DNA from: Carpediemonas membranifera
Lineage: Eukaryota > Fornicata
Direction: 5' to 3'
Assembly: GCA_019828565.1 (NCBI GenBank)
Contig: JAHDYR010000021.1
Span: 154,982-218,981, forward strand
Length of the DNA: 64,000 nt
Shown here one piece after another: positions 39,296-51,219 of this stretch. The notes beneath the pieces were generated by a model. That model was not told where the DNA came from and ran no database searches. It was given only the letters and a program-made list of their open reading frames with translations. Each line of letters opens with the position of its first letter. Position 1 is the first letter of the stretch. The position numbers and the translations under genes were made by a program.

Positions 39296-42200
39296 GGAGT
39301 TGCGAAATGGGGTCGACCCCCAATCTGCGAGCTGGATGCAGCCAGACGACGCGCTCCTGGAATCGGCAGGGCGCATTACACCCTGCGTATTCCGGTAGCG
39401 CGCGGTTCTGCCGCGCCCAGATCGTCCCAGTCGGACCCGCCCAGATGGGGTCGACCTCAGATGTCGACACCAGACTCACGCGTCCAATCGCGGGACGGTC
39501 AGCCATGTTTACTTAGCTCTGTGCAATGAATACGCGCTGCTGCTGGCTCGGTGCAAGCAGCTCGAAGTGGCAGCGCGTAGAGTCGACACCAGTCGCACTT
39601 CTGTTCGCGCCCCTCCCGCGGAGCTGTCGCCAGTCGCGTACACTGTGCAATACATCTCATTAGTGCGTCTGATGACGCCAGTGAATTGGCTGTAGCGACT
39701 CGACTCGACGCGTGGTTGTGCGTGTGTCTCACCCAGGTCTGCCCCCCGCACCATGCCGACACGCAACCGCCACTGCTCTCGCTGTGCAGCCCACAGACAC
39801 TGCCCAGTGTGTGCTGAAGGGGCAGCCAGCGGACCTCGGCTCAGTCCGCCAAGCGGCTGGTCGTGCGGGAGTTGCGAAATGGGGTCGACCCCCAATCTGC
39901 GAGCTGGATGCAGCCAGACGACGCGCTCCTGGAATCGGCAGGGCGCATTACACCCTGCGTATTCCGGTAGCGCGCGGTTCTGCCGCGCCCAGATCGTCCC
40001 AGTCGGACCCGCCCAGATGGGGTCGACCTCAGATGTCGACACCAGACTCACGCGTCCAATCGCGGGACGGTCAGCCATGTTTACTTAGCTCTGTGCAATG
40101 AATACGCGCTGCTGCTGGCTCGGTGCAAGCAGCTCGAAGTGGCAGCGCGTAGAGTCGACACCAGTCGCACTTCTGTTCGCGCCCCTCCCGCGGAGCTGTC
40201 GCCAGTCGCGTACACTGTGCAATACATCTCATTAGTGCATCTGATGACGCCAGTGAATTGGCTGTAGCGACTCGACTCGACGCGTGGTTGTGCGTGTGTC
40301 TCACCCAGGTCTGCCCCCGCACCATGCCGACACGCAACCGCCACTGCTCTCGCTGTGCAGCCCACAGACACTGCCCAGTGTGTGCTGAAGGGGCAGCCAG
40401 CGGACCTCGGCTCAGTCCGCCAAGCGGCTGGTCGTGCGGGAGTTGCGAAATGGGGTCGACCCCCAATCTGCGAGCTGGATGCAGCCAGACGACGCGCTCC
40501 TGGAATCGGCAGGGCGCATTACACCCTGCGTATTCCGGTAGCGCGCGGTTCTGCCGCGCCCAGATCGTCCCAGTCGGACCCGCCCAGATGGGGTCGACCT
40601 CAGATGTCGACACCAGACTCACGCGTCCAATCGCGGGACGGTCAGCCATGTTTACTTAGCTCTGTGCAATGAATACGCGCTGCTGCTGGCTCGGTGCAAG
40701 CAGCTCGAAGTGGCAGCGCGTAGAGTCGACACCAGTCGCACTTCTGTTCGCGCCCCTCCCGCGGAGCTGTCGCCAGTCGCGTACACTGTGCAATACATCT
40801 CGTTAGTGCGTCTGATGACGCCAGTGAATTGGCTGTAGCGACTCGACTCGACGCGTGGTTGTGCGTGTGTCTCACCCAGGTCTGCCCCCCGCACCATGCC
40901 GACACGCAACCGCCACTGCTCTCGCTGTGCAGCCCACAGACACTGCCCAGTGTGTGCTGAAGGGGCAGCCAGCGGACCTCGGCTCAGTCCGCCAAGCGGC
41001 TGGTCGTGCGGGAGTTGCGAAATGGGGTCGACCCCCAATCTGCGAGCTGGATGCAGCCAGACGACGCGCTCCTGGAATCGGCAGGGCGCATTACACCCTG
41101 CGTATTCCGGTAGCGCGCGGTTCTGCCGCGCCCAGATCGTCCCAGTCGGACCCGCCCAGATGGGGTCGACCTCAGATGTCGACACCAGACTCACGCGTCC
41201 AATCGCGGGACGGTCAGCCATGTTTACTTAGCTCTGTGCAATGAATACGCGCTGCTGCTGGCTCGGTGCAAGCAGCTCGAAGTGGTAGCGCGTAGAGTCG
41301 ACACCAGTCGCACTTCTGTTCGCGCCCCTCCCGCGGAGCTGTCGCCAGTCGCGTACACTGTGCAATACATCTCATTAGTGCGTCTGATGACGCCAGTGAA
41401 TTGGCTGTAGCGACTCGACTCGACGCGTGGTTGTGCGTGTGTCTCACCCAGGTCTGCCCCCCGCACCATGCCGACACGCAACCGCCACTGCTCTCGCTGT
41501 GCAGCCCACAGACACTGCCCAGTGTGTGCTGAAGGGGCAGCCAGCGGACCTCGGCTCAGTCCGCCAAGCGGCTGGTCGTGCGGGAGTTGCGAAATGGGGT
41601 CGACCCCCAATCTGCGAGCTGGATGCAGCCAGACGACGCGCTCCTGGAATCGGCAGGGCGCATTACACCCTGCGTATTCCGGTAGCGCGCGGTTCTGCCG
41701 CGCCCAGATCGTCCCAGTCGGACCCGCCCAGATGGGGTCGACCTCAGATGTCGACACCAGACTCACGCGTCCAATCGCGGGACGGTCAGCCATGTTTACT
41801 TAGCTCTGTGCAATGAATACGCGCTGCTGCTGGCTCGGTGCAAGCAGCTCGAAGTGGCAGCGCGTAGAGTCGACACCAGTCGCACTTCTGTTCGCGCCCC
41901 TCCCGCGGAGCTGTCGCCAGTCGCGTACACTGTGCAATACATCTCATTAGTGCATCTGATGACGCCAGTGAATTGGCTGTAGCGACTCGACTCGACGCGT
42001 GGTTGTGCGTGTGTCTCACCCAGGTCTGCCCCCCGCACCATGCCGACACGCAACCGCCACTGCTCTCGCTGTGCAGCCCACAGACACTGCCCAGTGTGTG
42101 CTGAAGGGGCAGCCAGCGGACCTCGGCTCAGTCCGCCAAGCGGCTGGTCGTGCGGGAGTTGCGAAATGGGGTCGACCCCCAATCTGCGAGCTGGATGCAG

Positions 42201-45200
42201 CCAGACGACGCGCTCCTGGAATCGGCAGGGCGCATTACACCCTGCGTATTCCGGTAGCGCGCGGTTCTGCCGCGCCCAGATCGTCCCAGTCGGACCCGCC
42301 CAGATGGGGTCGACCTCAGATGTCGACACCAGACTCACGCGTCCAATCGCGGGACGGTCAGCCATGTTTACTTAGCTCTGTGCAATGAATACGCGCTGCT
42401 GCTGGCTCGGTGCAAGCAGCTCGAAGTGGCAGCGCGTAGAGTCGACACCAGTCGCACTTCTGTTCGCGCCCCTCCCGCGGAGCTGTCGCCAGTCGCGTAC
42501 ACTGTGCAATACATCTCATTAGTGCATCTGATGACGCCAGTGAATTGGCTGTAGCGACTCGACTCGACGCGTGGTTGTGCGTGTGTCTCACCCAGGTCTG
42601 CCCCCCGCACCATGCCGACACGCAACCGCCACTGCTCTCGCTGTGCAGCCCACAGACACTGCCCAGTGTGTGCTGAAGGGGCAGCCAGCGGACCTCGGCT
42701 CAGTCCGCCAAGCGGCTGGTCGTGCGGGAGTTGCGAAATGGGGTCGACCCCCAATCTGCGAGCTGGATGCAGCCAGACGACGCGCTCCTGGAATCGGCAG
42801 GGCGCATTACACCCTGCGTATTCCGGTAGCGCGCGGTTCTGCCGCGCCCAGATCGTCCCAGTCGGACCCGCCCAGATGGGGTCGACCTCAGATGTCGACA
42901 CCAGACTCACGCGTCCAATCGCGGGACGGTCAGCCATGTTTACTTAGCTCTGTGCAATGAATACGCGCTGCTGCTGGCTCGGTGCAAGCAGCTCGAAGTG
43001 GCAGCGCGTAGAGTCGACACCAGTCGCACTTCTGTTCGCGCCCCTCCCGCGGAGCTGTCGCCAGTCGCGTACACTGTGCAATACATCTCATTAGTGCGTC
43101 TGATGACGCCAGTGAATTGGCTGTAGCGACTCGACTCGACGCGTGGTTGTGCGTGTGTCTCACCCAGGTCTGCCCCCCGCACCATGCCGACACGCAACCG
43201 CCACTGCTCTCGCTGTGCAGCCCACAGACACTGCCCAGTGTGTGCTGAAGGGGCAGCCAGCGGACCTCGGCTCAGTCCGCCAAGCGGCTGGTCGTGCGGG
43301 AGTTGCGAAATGGGGTCGACCCCCAATCTGCGAGCTGGATGCAGCCAGACGACGCGCTCCTGGAATCGGCAGGGCGCATTACACCCTGCGTATTCCGGTA
43401 GCGCGCGGTTCTGCCGCGCCCAGATCGTCCCAGTCGGACCCGCCCAGATGGGGTCGACCTCAGATGTCGACACCAGACTCACGCGTCCAATCGCGGGACG
43501 GTCAGCCATGTTTACTTAGCTCTGTGCAATGAATACGCGCTGCTGCTGGCTCGGTGCAAGCAGCTCGAAGTGGCAGCGCGTAGAGTCGACACCAGTCGCA
43601 CTTCTGTTCGCGCCCCTCCCGCGGAGCTGTCGCCAGTCGCGTACACTGTGCAATACATCTCATTAGTGCGTCTGATGACGCCAGTGAATTGGCTGTAGCG
43701 ACTCGACTCGACGCGTGGTTGTGCGTGTGTCTCACCCAGGTCTGCCCCCCGCACCATGCCGACACGCAACCGCCACTGCTCTCGCTGTGCAGCCCACAGA
43801 CACTGCCCAGCGTGTGCTGAAGGGGCAGCCAGCGGACCTCGGCTCAGTCCGCCAAGCGGCTGGTCGTGCGGGAGTTGCGAAATGGGGTCGACCCCCAATC
43901 TGCGAGCTGGATGCAGCCAGACGACGCGCTCCTGGAATCGGCAGGGCGCATTACACCCTGCGTATTCCGGTAGCGCGCGGTTCTGCCGCGCCCAGATCGT
44001 CCCAGTCGGACCCGCCCAGATGGGGTCGACCTCAGATGTCGACACCAGACTCACGCGTCCAATCGCGGGACGGTCAGCCATGTTTACTTAGCTCTGTGCA
44101 ATGAATACGCGCTGCTGCTGGCTCGGTGCAAGCAGCTCGAAGTGGCAGCGCGTAGAGTCGACACCAGTCGCACTTCTGTTCGCGCCCCTCCCGCGGAGCT
44201 GTCGCCAGTCGCGTACACTGTGCAATACATCTCATTAGTGCGTCTGATGACGCCAGTGAATTGGCTGTAGCGACTCGACTCGACGCGTGGTTGTGCGTGT
44301 GTCTCACCCAGGTCTGCCCCCCGCACCATGCCGACACGCAACCGCCACTGCTCTCGCTGTGCAGCCCACAGACACTGCCCAGTGTGTGCTGAAGGGGCAG
44401 CCAGCGGACCTCGGCTCAGTCCGCCAAGCGGCTGGTCGTGCGGGAGTTGCGAAATGGGGTCGACCCCCAATCTGCGAGCTGGATGCAGCCAGACGACGCG
44501 CTCCTGGAATCGGCAGGGCGCATTACACCCTGCGTATTCCGGTAGCGCGCGGTTCTGCCGCGCCCAGATCGTCCCAGTCGGACCCGCCCAGATGGGGTCG
44601 ACCTCAGATGTCGACACCAGACTCACGCGTCCAATCGCGGGACGGTCAGCCATGTTTACTTAGCTCTGTGCAATGAATACGCGCTGCTGCTGGCTCGGTG
44701 CAAGCAGCTCGAAGTGGCAGCGCGTAGAGTCGACACCAGTCGCACTTCTGTTCGCGCCCCTCCCGCGGAGCTGTCGCCAGTCGCGTACACTGTGCAATAC
44801 ATCTCATTAGTGCGTCTGATGACGCCAGTGAATTGGCTGTAGCGACTCGACTCGACGCGTGGTTGTGCGTGTGTCTCACCCAGGTCTGCCCCCCGCACCA
44901 TGCCGACACGCAACCGCCACTGCTCTCGCTGTGCAGCCCACAGACACTGCCCAGCGTGTGCTGAAGGGGCAGCCAGCGGACCTCGGCTCAGTCCGCCAAG
45001 CGGCTGGTCGTGCGGGAGTTGCGAAATGGGGTCGACCCCCAATCTGCGAGCTGGATGCAGCCAGACGACGCGCTCCTGGAATCGGCAGGGCGCATTACAC
45101 CCTGCGTATTCCGGTAGCGCGCGGTTCTGCCGCGCCCAGATCGTCCCAGTCGGACCCGCCCAGATGGGGTCGACCTCAGATGTCGACACCAGACTCACGC

Positions 45201-46367
45201 GTCCAATCGCGGGACGGTCAGCCATGTTTACTTAGCTCTGTGCAATGAATACGCGCTGCTGCTGGCTCGGTGCAAGCAGCTCGAAGTGGCAGCGCGTAGA
45301 GTCGACACCAGTCGCACTTCTGTTCGCGCCCCTCCCGCGGAGCTGTCGCCAGTCGCGTACACTGTGCAATACATCTCATTAGTGCGTCTGATGACGCCAG
45401 TGAATTGGCTGTAGCGACTCGACTCGACGCGTGGTTGTGCGTGTGTCTCACCCAGGTCTGCCCCCCGCACCATGCCGACACGCAACCGCCACTGCTCTCG
45501 CTGTGCAGCCCACAGACACTGCCCAGTGTGTGCTGAAGGGGCAGCCAGCGGACCTCGGCTCAGTCCGCCAAGCGGCTGGTCGTGCGGGAGTTGCGAAATG
45601 GGGTCGACCCCCAATCTGCGAGCTGGATGCAGCCAGACGACGCGCTCCTGGAATCGGCAGGGCGCATTACACCCTGCGTATTCCGGTAGCGCGCGGTTCT
45701 GCCGCGCCCAGATCGTCCCAGTCGGACCCGCCCAGATGGGGTCGACCTCAGATGTCGACACCAGACTCACGCGTCCAATCGCGGGACGGTCAGCCATGTT
45801 TACTTAGCTCTGTGCAATGAATACGCGCTGCTGCTGGCTCGGTGCAAGCAGCTCGAAGTGGCAGCGCGTAGAGTCGACACCAGTCGCACTTCTGTTCGCG
45901 CCCCTCCCGCGGAGCTGTCGCCAGTCGCGTACACTGTGCAATACATCTCATTAGTGCGTCTGATGACGCCAGTGAATTGGCTGTAGCGACTCGACTCGAC
46001 GCGTGGTTGTGCGTGTGTCTCACCCAGGTCTGCCCCCCGCACCATGCCGACACGCAACCGCCACTGCTCTCGCTGTGCAGCCCACAGACACTGCCCAGTG
46101 TGTGCTGAAGGGGCAGCCAGCGGACCTCGGCTCAGTCCGCCAAGCGGCTGGTCGTGCGGGAGTTGCGAAATGGGGTCGACCCCCAATCTGCGAGCTGGAT
46201 GCAGCCAGACGACGCGCTCCTGGAATCGGCAGGGCGCATTACACCCTGCGTATTCCGGTAGCGCGCGGTTCTGCCGCGCCCAGATCGTCCCAGTCGGACC
46301 CGCCCAGATGGGGTCGACCTCAGATGTCGACACCAGACTCACGCGTCCAATCGCGGGACGGTCAGCC
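39296..46367. repeat. satellite array 1: 572-bp tandem repeat, ~12.4 copies
   Basis: Head-to-tail units of 572 bp (one of 571) from GGAGTTGCGAAATGG at 39296 to GGGACGGTCAGCC ending at 46367. Copies differ by a handful of bases, e.g. CAGTGTGTGC versus CAGCGTGTGC at 43808-43817 and 44952-44961, and C5 versus C6 at ~40312. Each unit is GC-rich and has four GTCGAC sites, one inside the 12-bp palindrome GGGGTCGACCCC. Both strands are open over most of the unit (189 codons on -, 111 on +), but nothing resembles a known protein or RNA, so no gene is called. Centromeric or subtelomeric satellite is possible. Confidence 0.95.
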
Positions 46368-46436
46368 TACACCCCACGCAATACACGGCGAAATCAAGCA
46401 AGAATCCCAAGAGTTCACACAAATAACCGCAATAAT

Positions 46437-48785
46437 TTAGTGCTTCCGGGCCCGCTTGCCACCGCCTGCCTTCCGGTTGGCCTCGTGGAACTTCCTGCGT
46501 TCCTCCTCCCACGCGAGCTTCTTCTCCTTCGCGATTTCTTCCTTCGCGATTGTCCGAGACGACTTCATCTGCCTTGCCGCACCCTTGCCGGCCACGATCT
46601 TAACGCCCTTAGCCTTCGGGGCCTTGAGCTGGCCCTGCCTCATTCTGGGGGCGACGTACGCGGCCCTGCTGTCTTCTGCCGTGCCAGTCTGGGGCATGGA
46701 CATTGCACTGTTCTTCTTCCAGCTCTGGTACTGGTTGGACTTCTTATCGCCGGTAACCCGCACTTTAACGCCAGCATTGTTAGTGATGATGCGGGTGCGG
46801 CTCTTGAGGTCGCCCTGCTGGTCCTTGTTGACGTTGACGTACTGCTTGGACTTCTTGTCCCATCGGGTGACCATGCCCTTCGCCCTGAACGCGCTCATGT
46901 CATCCCCGACCATCTCGCTCACCTGTTCGTCGAGGTGCTTCTGTCTCGTGTCACCCATGTTCGCTCCGATGGCCAGGAACTGCTCGTCCAGCACCCGCTG
47001 CCGCTCATACGTCAGGAAACCGGCCTCCACGTACTTATCTGCTCTGGCTGCGAGCGAGTCCTTGCCCCCATCCATGGAGACAGCCACACGGCCCTTCCTC
47101 TGCTTCTTGCCGGCACTCCGGAACTTGGCGATCTTGGCGTCGTCCTGCATTCTCTTGTCGACCCACATGTCCGCAATCTCTCGCCCGGTGTCGCTCTTGT
47201 TGTTGCTCGCACTCAGCTCCATCGCACTCGCTCGGCTCCGGTATTTCGACACAGCCTGAAGTAATTCGTGCCGCTTCACGTCGCCGTCGCTGGATACGAG
47301 CAGCGGGTGGACCTGCGTGACATCCACCTCGGATGCTCCCTCCTTGCCGGGCCGAGAGGCGCCGTCTCTTTTGCGGCAGTAGGCCAAGAAGGCCTTCCCG
47401 GCATCCTCCATAAGCTTGGCGAGCTCCGCATCCTCCATCGCAATCTTGACCTGAGATCCGACCGTATCTATCAGATATTGTGGTATCACGCCAAGCGGTC
47501 CGATCTGACCAGATCTAGTGGGTCCAGGGATCGGGATCCCGAGGAAACGGTGGACGTCGACGAGATAGGGCAGGTCAGCGTGCTCTACAAGTGACCAGGC
47601 GACACCGGGTCGACCAGCCCTGGCGACACGGCCCGTGCGGTGCACGAAGAGCTTGCTGCTGTAGGGGAAGTCGTAGTTGATGACCATGTTCAAATGGGGG
47701 ATGTCGAGGCCTCGGGCCGCGGCGTCTGTGGCGACGAGGATGTCGTGTACACCACTGCGGAAGCCGGCCATGATGTCCCGGCGGGCAGAGACGTCGAGGG
47801 CGTTATAAATGGCCTTCGCCTTGTGCCCCATGCGGTTGAGCAGGCCCATGATGAACTCGCAGTGGTGCCGCGAGCAGCAGAAGATGAGCAGCTTGCCGCC
47901 CTTCCACTGCGACGCCAGCAACTGGCACAGGGCCGCGGGCTTGTCGTCGGATCGCGTGTAGACGTTCTCGATGGTCAGCGTGCTGCTCAGCTTCTCCTCA
48001 TCAGCCAGACGGACGTGCTCTGCGTCCCTCAACTTGGCAGCCCTAAACTGCACCAAGGACTCAGGCAGCGTGGCAGAGACGAGGACCCGCTGGGCCGACT
48101 CGGGCACCTGGTCGATGGTGGTGGTCACCGCCTCGAGGTGCTGGGGCGAGAGAAGCTCGTCTGCCTCATCTAGCACCAGGAACTGCAGGCGAGAGAGGTT
48201 GAGACTGTCGCCGCCCGCCTTGATCTGCGTGATGATGTCCGCCAGACGCTTGGGGGTAGAAACAAGGATGTCTGGTGCTGGAGAAGAAGCCAGGCGAAAG
48301 AACTGCTCTTCAATTTTCGCATTTCCGTGGATCCCGAAGACGGAGAGGGCCGGCTTGCGGCACTTGGCGAGCTTGAGGGCGACACCGACTGTCTGGGAAA
48401 CGAGGTCGATGGTAGGTACGAGAATGATAGCTCTAGGGCCGAACACCTGGGCGTGGTCGCCTAGCTTGGCTATGATTGGGATGAGGAAGGACGCCGTCTT
48501 GCCAGAACCCGTGCGGGATTTGATCAGCGCGTCGTTCCCGTTCATGATGGTCGGAATGGCCTTGCGCTGAATGGGACTGGGCAGCTGAAAGCCGAGCTTG
48601 TTGATAATGGCCTGGACAAGGTCTTCATCAAGCCCCTCGAAGCAGAAGAAGCCATGAGTGCGGCGCTTCATCTTCTTCTCCTCGGTGCCAGTCTTTTCAG
48701 ACGGTTCCTCAGGGAAACGTACGAGATCACATTCCTCGCCACCTGAAAAGTGCACAAGGTCCTCTAGATCGTCGTATTCTACCAT
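46437..48785 (-). CDS. DBP10: DBP10/DDX54 DEAD-box RNA helicase
   Basis: 782 residues, single exon. Q motif GFQLPSPIQRKAIP, motif I SRTGSGKTASF, Ia LVPTIDLVSQ, II LDEADELL, III VSATLPE, V ATDAAARGLDIP, VI HRTGRVARAGRPG. The C-terminal half carries the DBP10CT-type region (AFRAKGMVTRWDKKSKQYV) and a very basic tail ending GGGKRARKH. Nucleolar helicase for 60S ribosome assembly. It starts 26 bp from the end of Fanzor element B, and its likely initiator (51270-51279) lies on the far side of that element. 69 bp separate its stop from satellite array 1. Confidence 0.95.
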   Translation of the reverse strand: MVEYDDLEDLVHFSGGEECDLVRFPEEPSEKTGTEEKKMKRRTHGFFCFEGLDEDLVQAIINKLGFQLPSPIQRKAIPTIMNGNDALIKSRTGSGKTASFLIPIIAKLGDHAQVFGPRAIILVPTIDLVSQTVGVALKLAKCRKPALSVFGIHGNAKIEEQFFRLASSPAPDILVSTPKRLADIITQIKAGGDSLNLSRLQFLVLDEADELLSPQHLEAVTTTIDQVPESAQRVLVSATLPESLVQFRAAKLRDAEHVRLADEEKLSSTLTIENVYTRSDDKPAALCQLLASQWKGGKLLIFCCSRHHCEFIMGLLNRMGHKAKAIYNALDVSARRDIMAGFRSGVHDILVATDAAARGLDIPHLNMVINYDFPYSSKLFVHRTGRVARAGRPGVAWSLVEHADLPYLVDVHRFLGIPIPGPTRSGQIGPLGVIPQYLIDTVGSQVKIAMEDAELAKLMEDAGKAFLAYCRKRDGASRPGKEGASEVDVTQVHPLLVSSDGDVKRHELLQAVSKYRSRASAMELSASNNKSDTGREIADMWVDKRMQDDAKIAKFRSAGKKQRKGRVAVSMDGGKDSLAARADKYVEAGFLTYERQRVLDEQFLAIGANMGDTRQKHLDEQVSEMVGDDMSAFRAKGMVTRWDKKSKQYVNVNKDQQGDLKSRTRIITNNAGVKVRVTGDKKSNQYQSWKKNSAMSMPQTGTAEDSRAAYVAPRMRQGQLKAPKAKGVKIVAGKGAARQMKSSRTIAKEEIAKEKKLAWEEERRKFHEANRKAGGGKRARKH

Positions 48786-48810
48786 GTGACTTCCGGACGT
48801 GATTTGTGCT

Positions 48811-48836
48811 GCGCAGGATTAGAATTGTTGAGTCCA
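48811..48836. repeat. direct repeat B1 bounding Fanzor element B
   Basis: GCGCAGGATTAGAATTGTTG then AGTCCA; 24 of 26 bases equal 51220-51245. Confidence 0.8.
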
Positions 48837-48948
48837 AAACACACAGTGATCCAAGCAGCATCAGGATCGCAGTGTGGTTCATCATACTCTATCAATCGTG
48901 CGGTGCATATCACGCGCGCTGCAGCGCGTGCTTGCTCAACTTAGCAAG
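48837..48948 (-). ncRNA. candidate omega-RNA scaffold region of Fanzor element B
   Basis: Begins right after the Fanzor stop and ends at direct repeat B1. It contains two adjacent hairpins: CTTGCT...AGCAAG (48931-48948, loop CAACTT) and the GC-rich near-palindrome CACGCGCGCTGCAGCGCGTG (48911-48930). In TnpB/Fanzor systems the guide RNA scaffold is encoded at the element's 3' end, with the guide running past the boundary, here towards the DBP10 leader. Position and structure fit; expression is unknown. Confidence 0.35.
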
Positions 48949-50880
48949 TTAATGGTAGCGAGGAAGAGCACCTCTCTGGGAGTCGTAGTGGAAAGGAGAT
49001 TGCTCTATCTGATCTGAAGTTGCATCGTAGGTGCACCAAAGGATGTTCTCGCTGGCGCTCTTATTTCGGTGAGAGAGATTGAGAAGTATGTCTCTCTGCT
49101 CGGGATGCCGACGTAGCCGTTCAACGCGCCATGGAGCTCCCTCGCACGCGGGATTCTGGCAGAGCATGGTGCGGTGTGTGTGCACCACACGTCTGAAGTG
49201 TGCTTTGCAGTATGGGCACACGATGGAAGTGCGGAATTCCGAGACCATCGTGACACTCACGACGACGTTGTGCCGGAACATGATGCCAGGGAGAGCTCGA
49301 GCATAGTGGCGGTACGGAGCACAGGAGGGAGTGCCGGCGGAACCGAACAGTGCAGCCCCATACGCGACTTCGAGGTGAATGGGCTCCGGGGGGCGCCCGC
49401 CGAGATCATCCAGGAGTTGACGTCCAGCCCGGGCGAAGTGCTTCAGGCGCAGACAGTGATTGGCAAAAGTCTCACGGTGGAAACACTTTCTCGTCCCCTC
49501 GTTGATGATCTGAACGATGTTCTCATGGACAAACCTAATCGACTGTTTGAGAGCCTCTAGACTTGTCGTTTTGAACGATGCTGCGCTCATATTCACGCGG
49601 AAAGAGGGGGTGGCAGTGTAGCCACACTTAGCGAGTACGCCAGATACACTCTGCCCGTCTGGGCGGCGGATCGTGTAGCCGCCCAGCGACCGAGCACCAG
49701 GGTCGAAGCCCATGCGAGCTTGAATGTCCGGGGCAGGAGTAGCCTCGGCGTCATCCTGACCGAGCCGAGCCCGCTTGTTGCTGCTACCCTTTTTGTACGT
49801 GGGCCGGTCAGCCACCCGACCGCCACGGTATTTCTCGCGACCCACCCAAACCGTCACAGCAACAGAGACCCCGTCTGTCTTTACAGAGAGCACTCTGCGG
49901 AGCTTGGTGATGTCACCGTGATCACGCTCGTATCTATCAACCTGCTCAGTGGTCTAGTTCTTAGTTGCTGACCAATTCACGTGCACACGGAGGCGCCTCT
50001 TCATCGCTGGGGTGAGCGCTGTTACTCCGCGCTCGATGGTCATGAACCCAGGCCTGACCGGTGCCATCGGCACGAACGGGACGAGCTTCGGCTCTGGCAG
50101 GGCCTGACTGAGCTCGAGGTTCACGGCACGAGTGAGTGTGACCAAGCTGGTCACTGCAGCACTCATGCGCGTGACGCACGACAGCACGCCGACGAGGGCC
50201 TCGGCCACGGTACCAGTGCGACCCACCCGCTGCTCCTCGGGCAATGCATGCATTTGACGATGATGCATGCCATGATCGGCGGCTATGGCGGCAACCTCAG
50301 TGTCGAGCTCGCCTAGGGTGTCGAGAAAATCCTGTCGAACACCTGGCTGATCATGGAGGAGCGGACGCACCCGTTCTAATCCAGCACGAAGACGGGTCAG
50401 GTACCCGGGTGACGCGCGCGAGAGCCAGACCCGGGTGGCTGTGGAGTACTCATCCAACCAGCTCTGAAATGGAAATGCAATTCCAACGTAGGCTTCCCTG
50501 AAGTCCCGGACGAGCGGGGTTATGTCAGGGTCCCTCCACATCGCCAGGTCGCCAATCCACCTGCACCGATCCGCTGCCTTTGCCTTCGACACCTTTTGCT
50601 GAGCAATGACGATCTGCTTGAGGACCTCCTCGTCGAACAGGTTGACCGTCCTCGGTGGGGTCAACGCGTGCGCAGATGCAGAGACGCACGCAAGCAGGCA
50701 AGTGAATGTGTACTTAGCCTGCGTGAAAAGAACGTGAAAAGAACGCATGCCGGGTTCAAGATTTCCTCGCCGCGGCGCGTTGTTATCGCCTCCACCGTTA
50801 ATCTCGCCAATGGCCTTGTTAACGGAAGCCTTCACCGTGTATATCTTGGAAGGCATCGGAGTATATTGAGCTGCCTGCAT
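48949..50880 (-). pseudogene. Fanzor/TnpB-like RNA-guided nuclease, one in-frame stop
   Basis: 644 codons in one frame, broken only by a TAG at 49954-49956 (codon 309). The N-terminal half (ATG 50880, MQAAQYTPMPSKIY; helical NLFDEEVLKQIVIAQQKV) would be the recognition and wedge region, followed by KLVPFVPMAPVRPGFMT. After the stop comes RuvC-I GFDPGARSLGGYTI (Asp393), then LEVAYGAALFGSAGTP, then SEFRTSIVCPYC with Glu548 placed beside the zinc ribbon as in Fanzors with a rearranged active site. The zinc ribbon is CPYC (555, 558) and CQNPAC (574, 579). RuvC-III reads HRNKSASENI, with Asn606 (AAT at 49063-49065) where the family has Asp. As it stands the protein should be truncated and nuclease-dead. 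An RNA-binding or regulatory remnant is possible if the stop is read through. Confidence 0.82.
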
Positions 50881-51219
50881 CGGTCATTTCTTTTCAGGGT
50901 TCATCAGCTAGCAGCATCCCTCAAAACACAAGAAACCAGCATCATGCAGCACAAAGCGTCTTTACTACTAGTTACAACCGCTTTCCACCACTAGTGTCTC
51001 TCACAACAGACGAAGATGACGAAGACGACGACATGAGCTTCAGACGCCGGCAATGGACGACAGATGAGCGCGTAACAGACGAGCACAGATGCGAAAGAAG
51101 ACAGCAGCGTTCGACACAGACGATGGACGACGCATCTTTTCGTGCAGACCGACGACTGAAAGCACGAAAGCCCGATTGTATAGTCGAGGGCTGAAGTGGG
51201 TGAGTGGAGGTACTGTGCC

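Noticed and set aside
39296..46367. CRISPR-like or rRNA/5S array reading of the tandem repeats
   Set aside because: Units are 572 bp with no repeat-spacer alternation and no similarity to rRNA, tRNA or snRNA that I can recognise.
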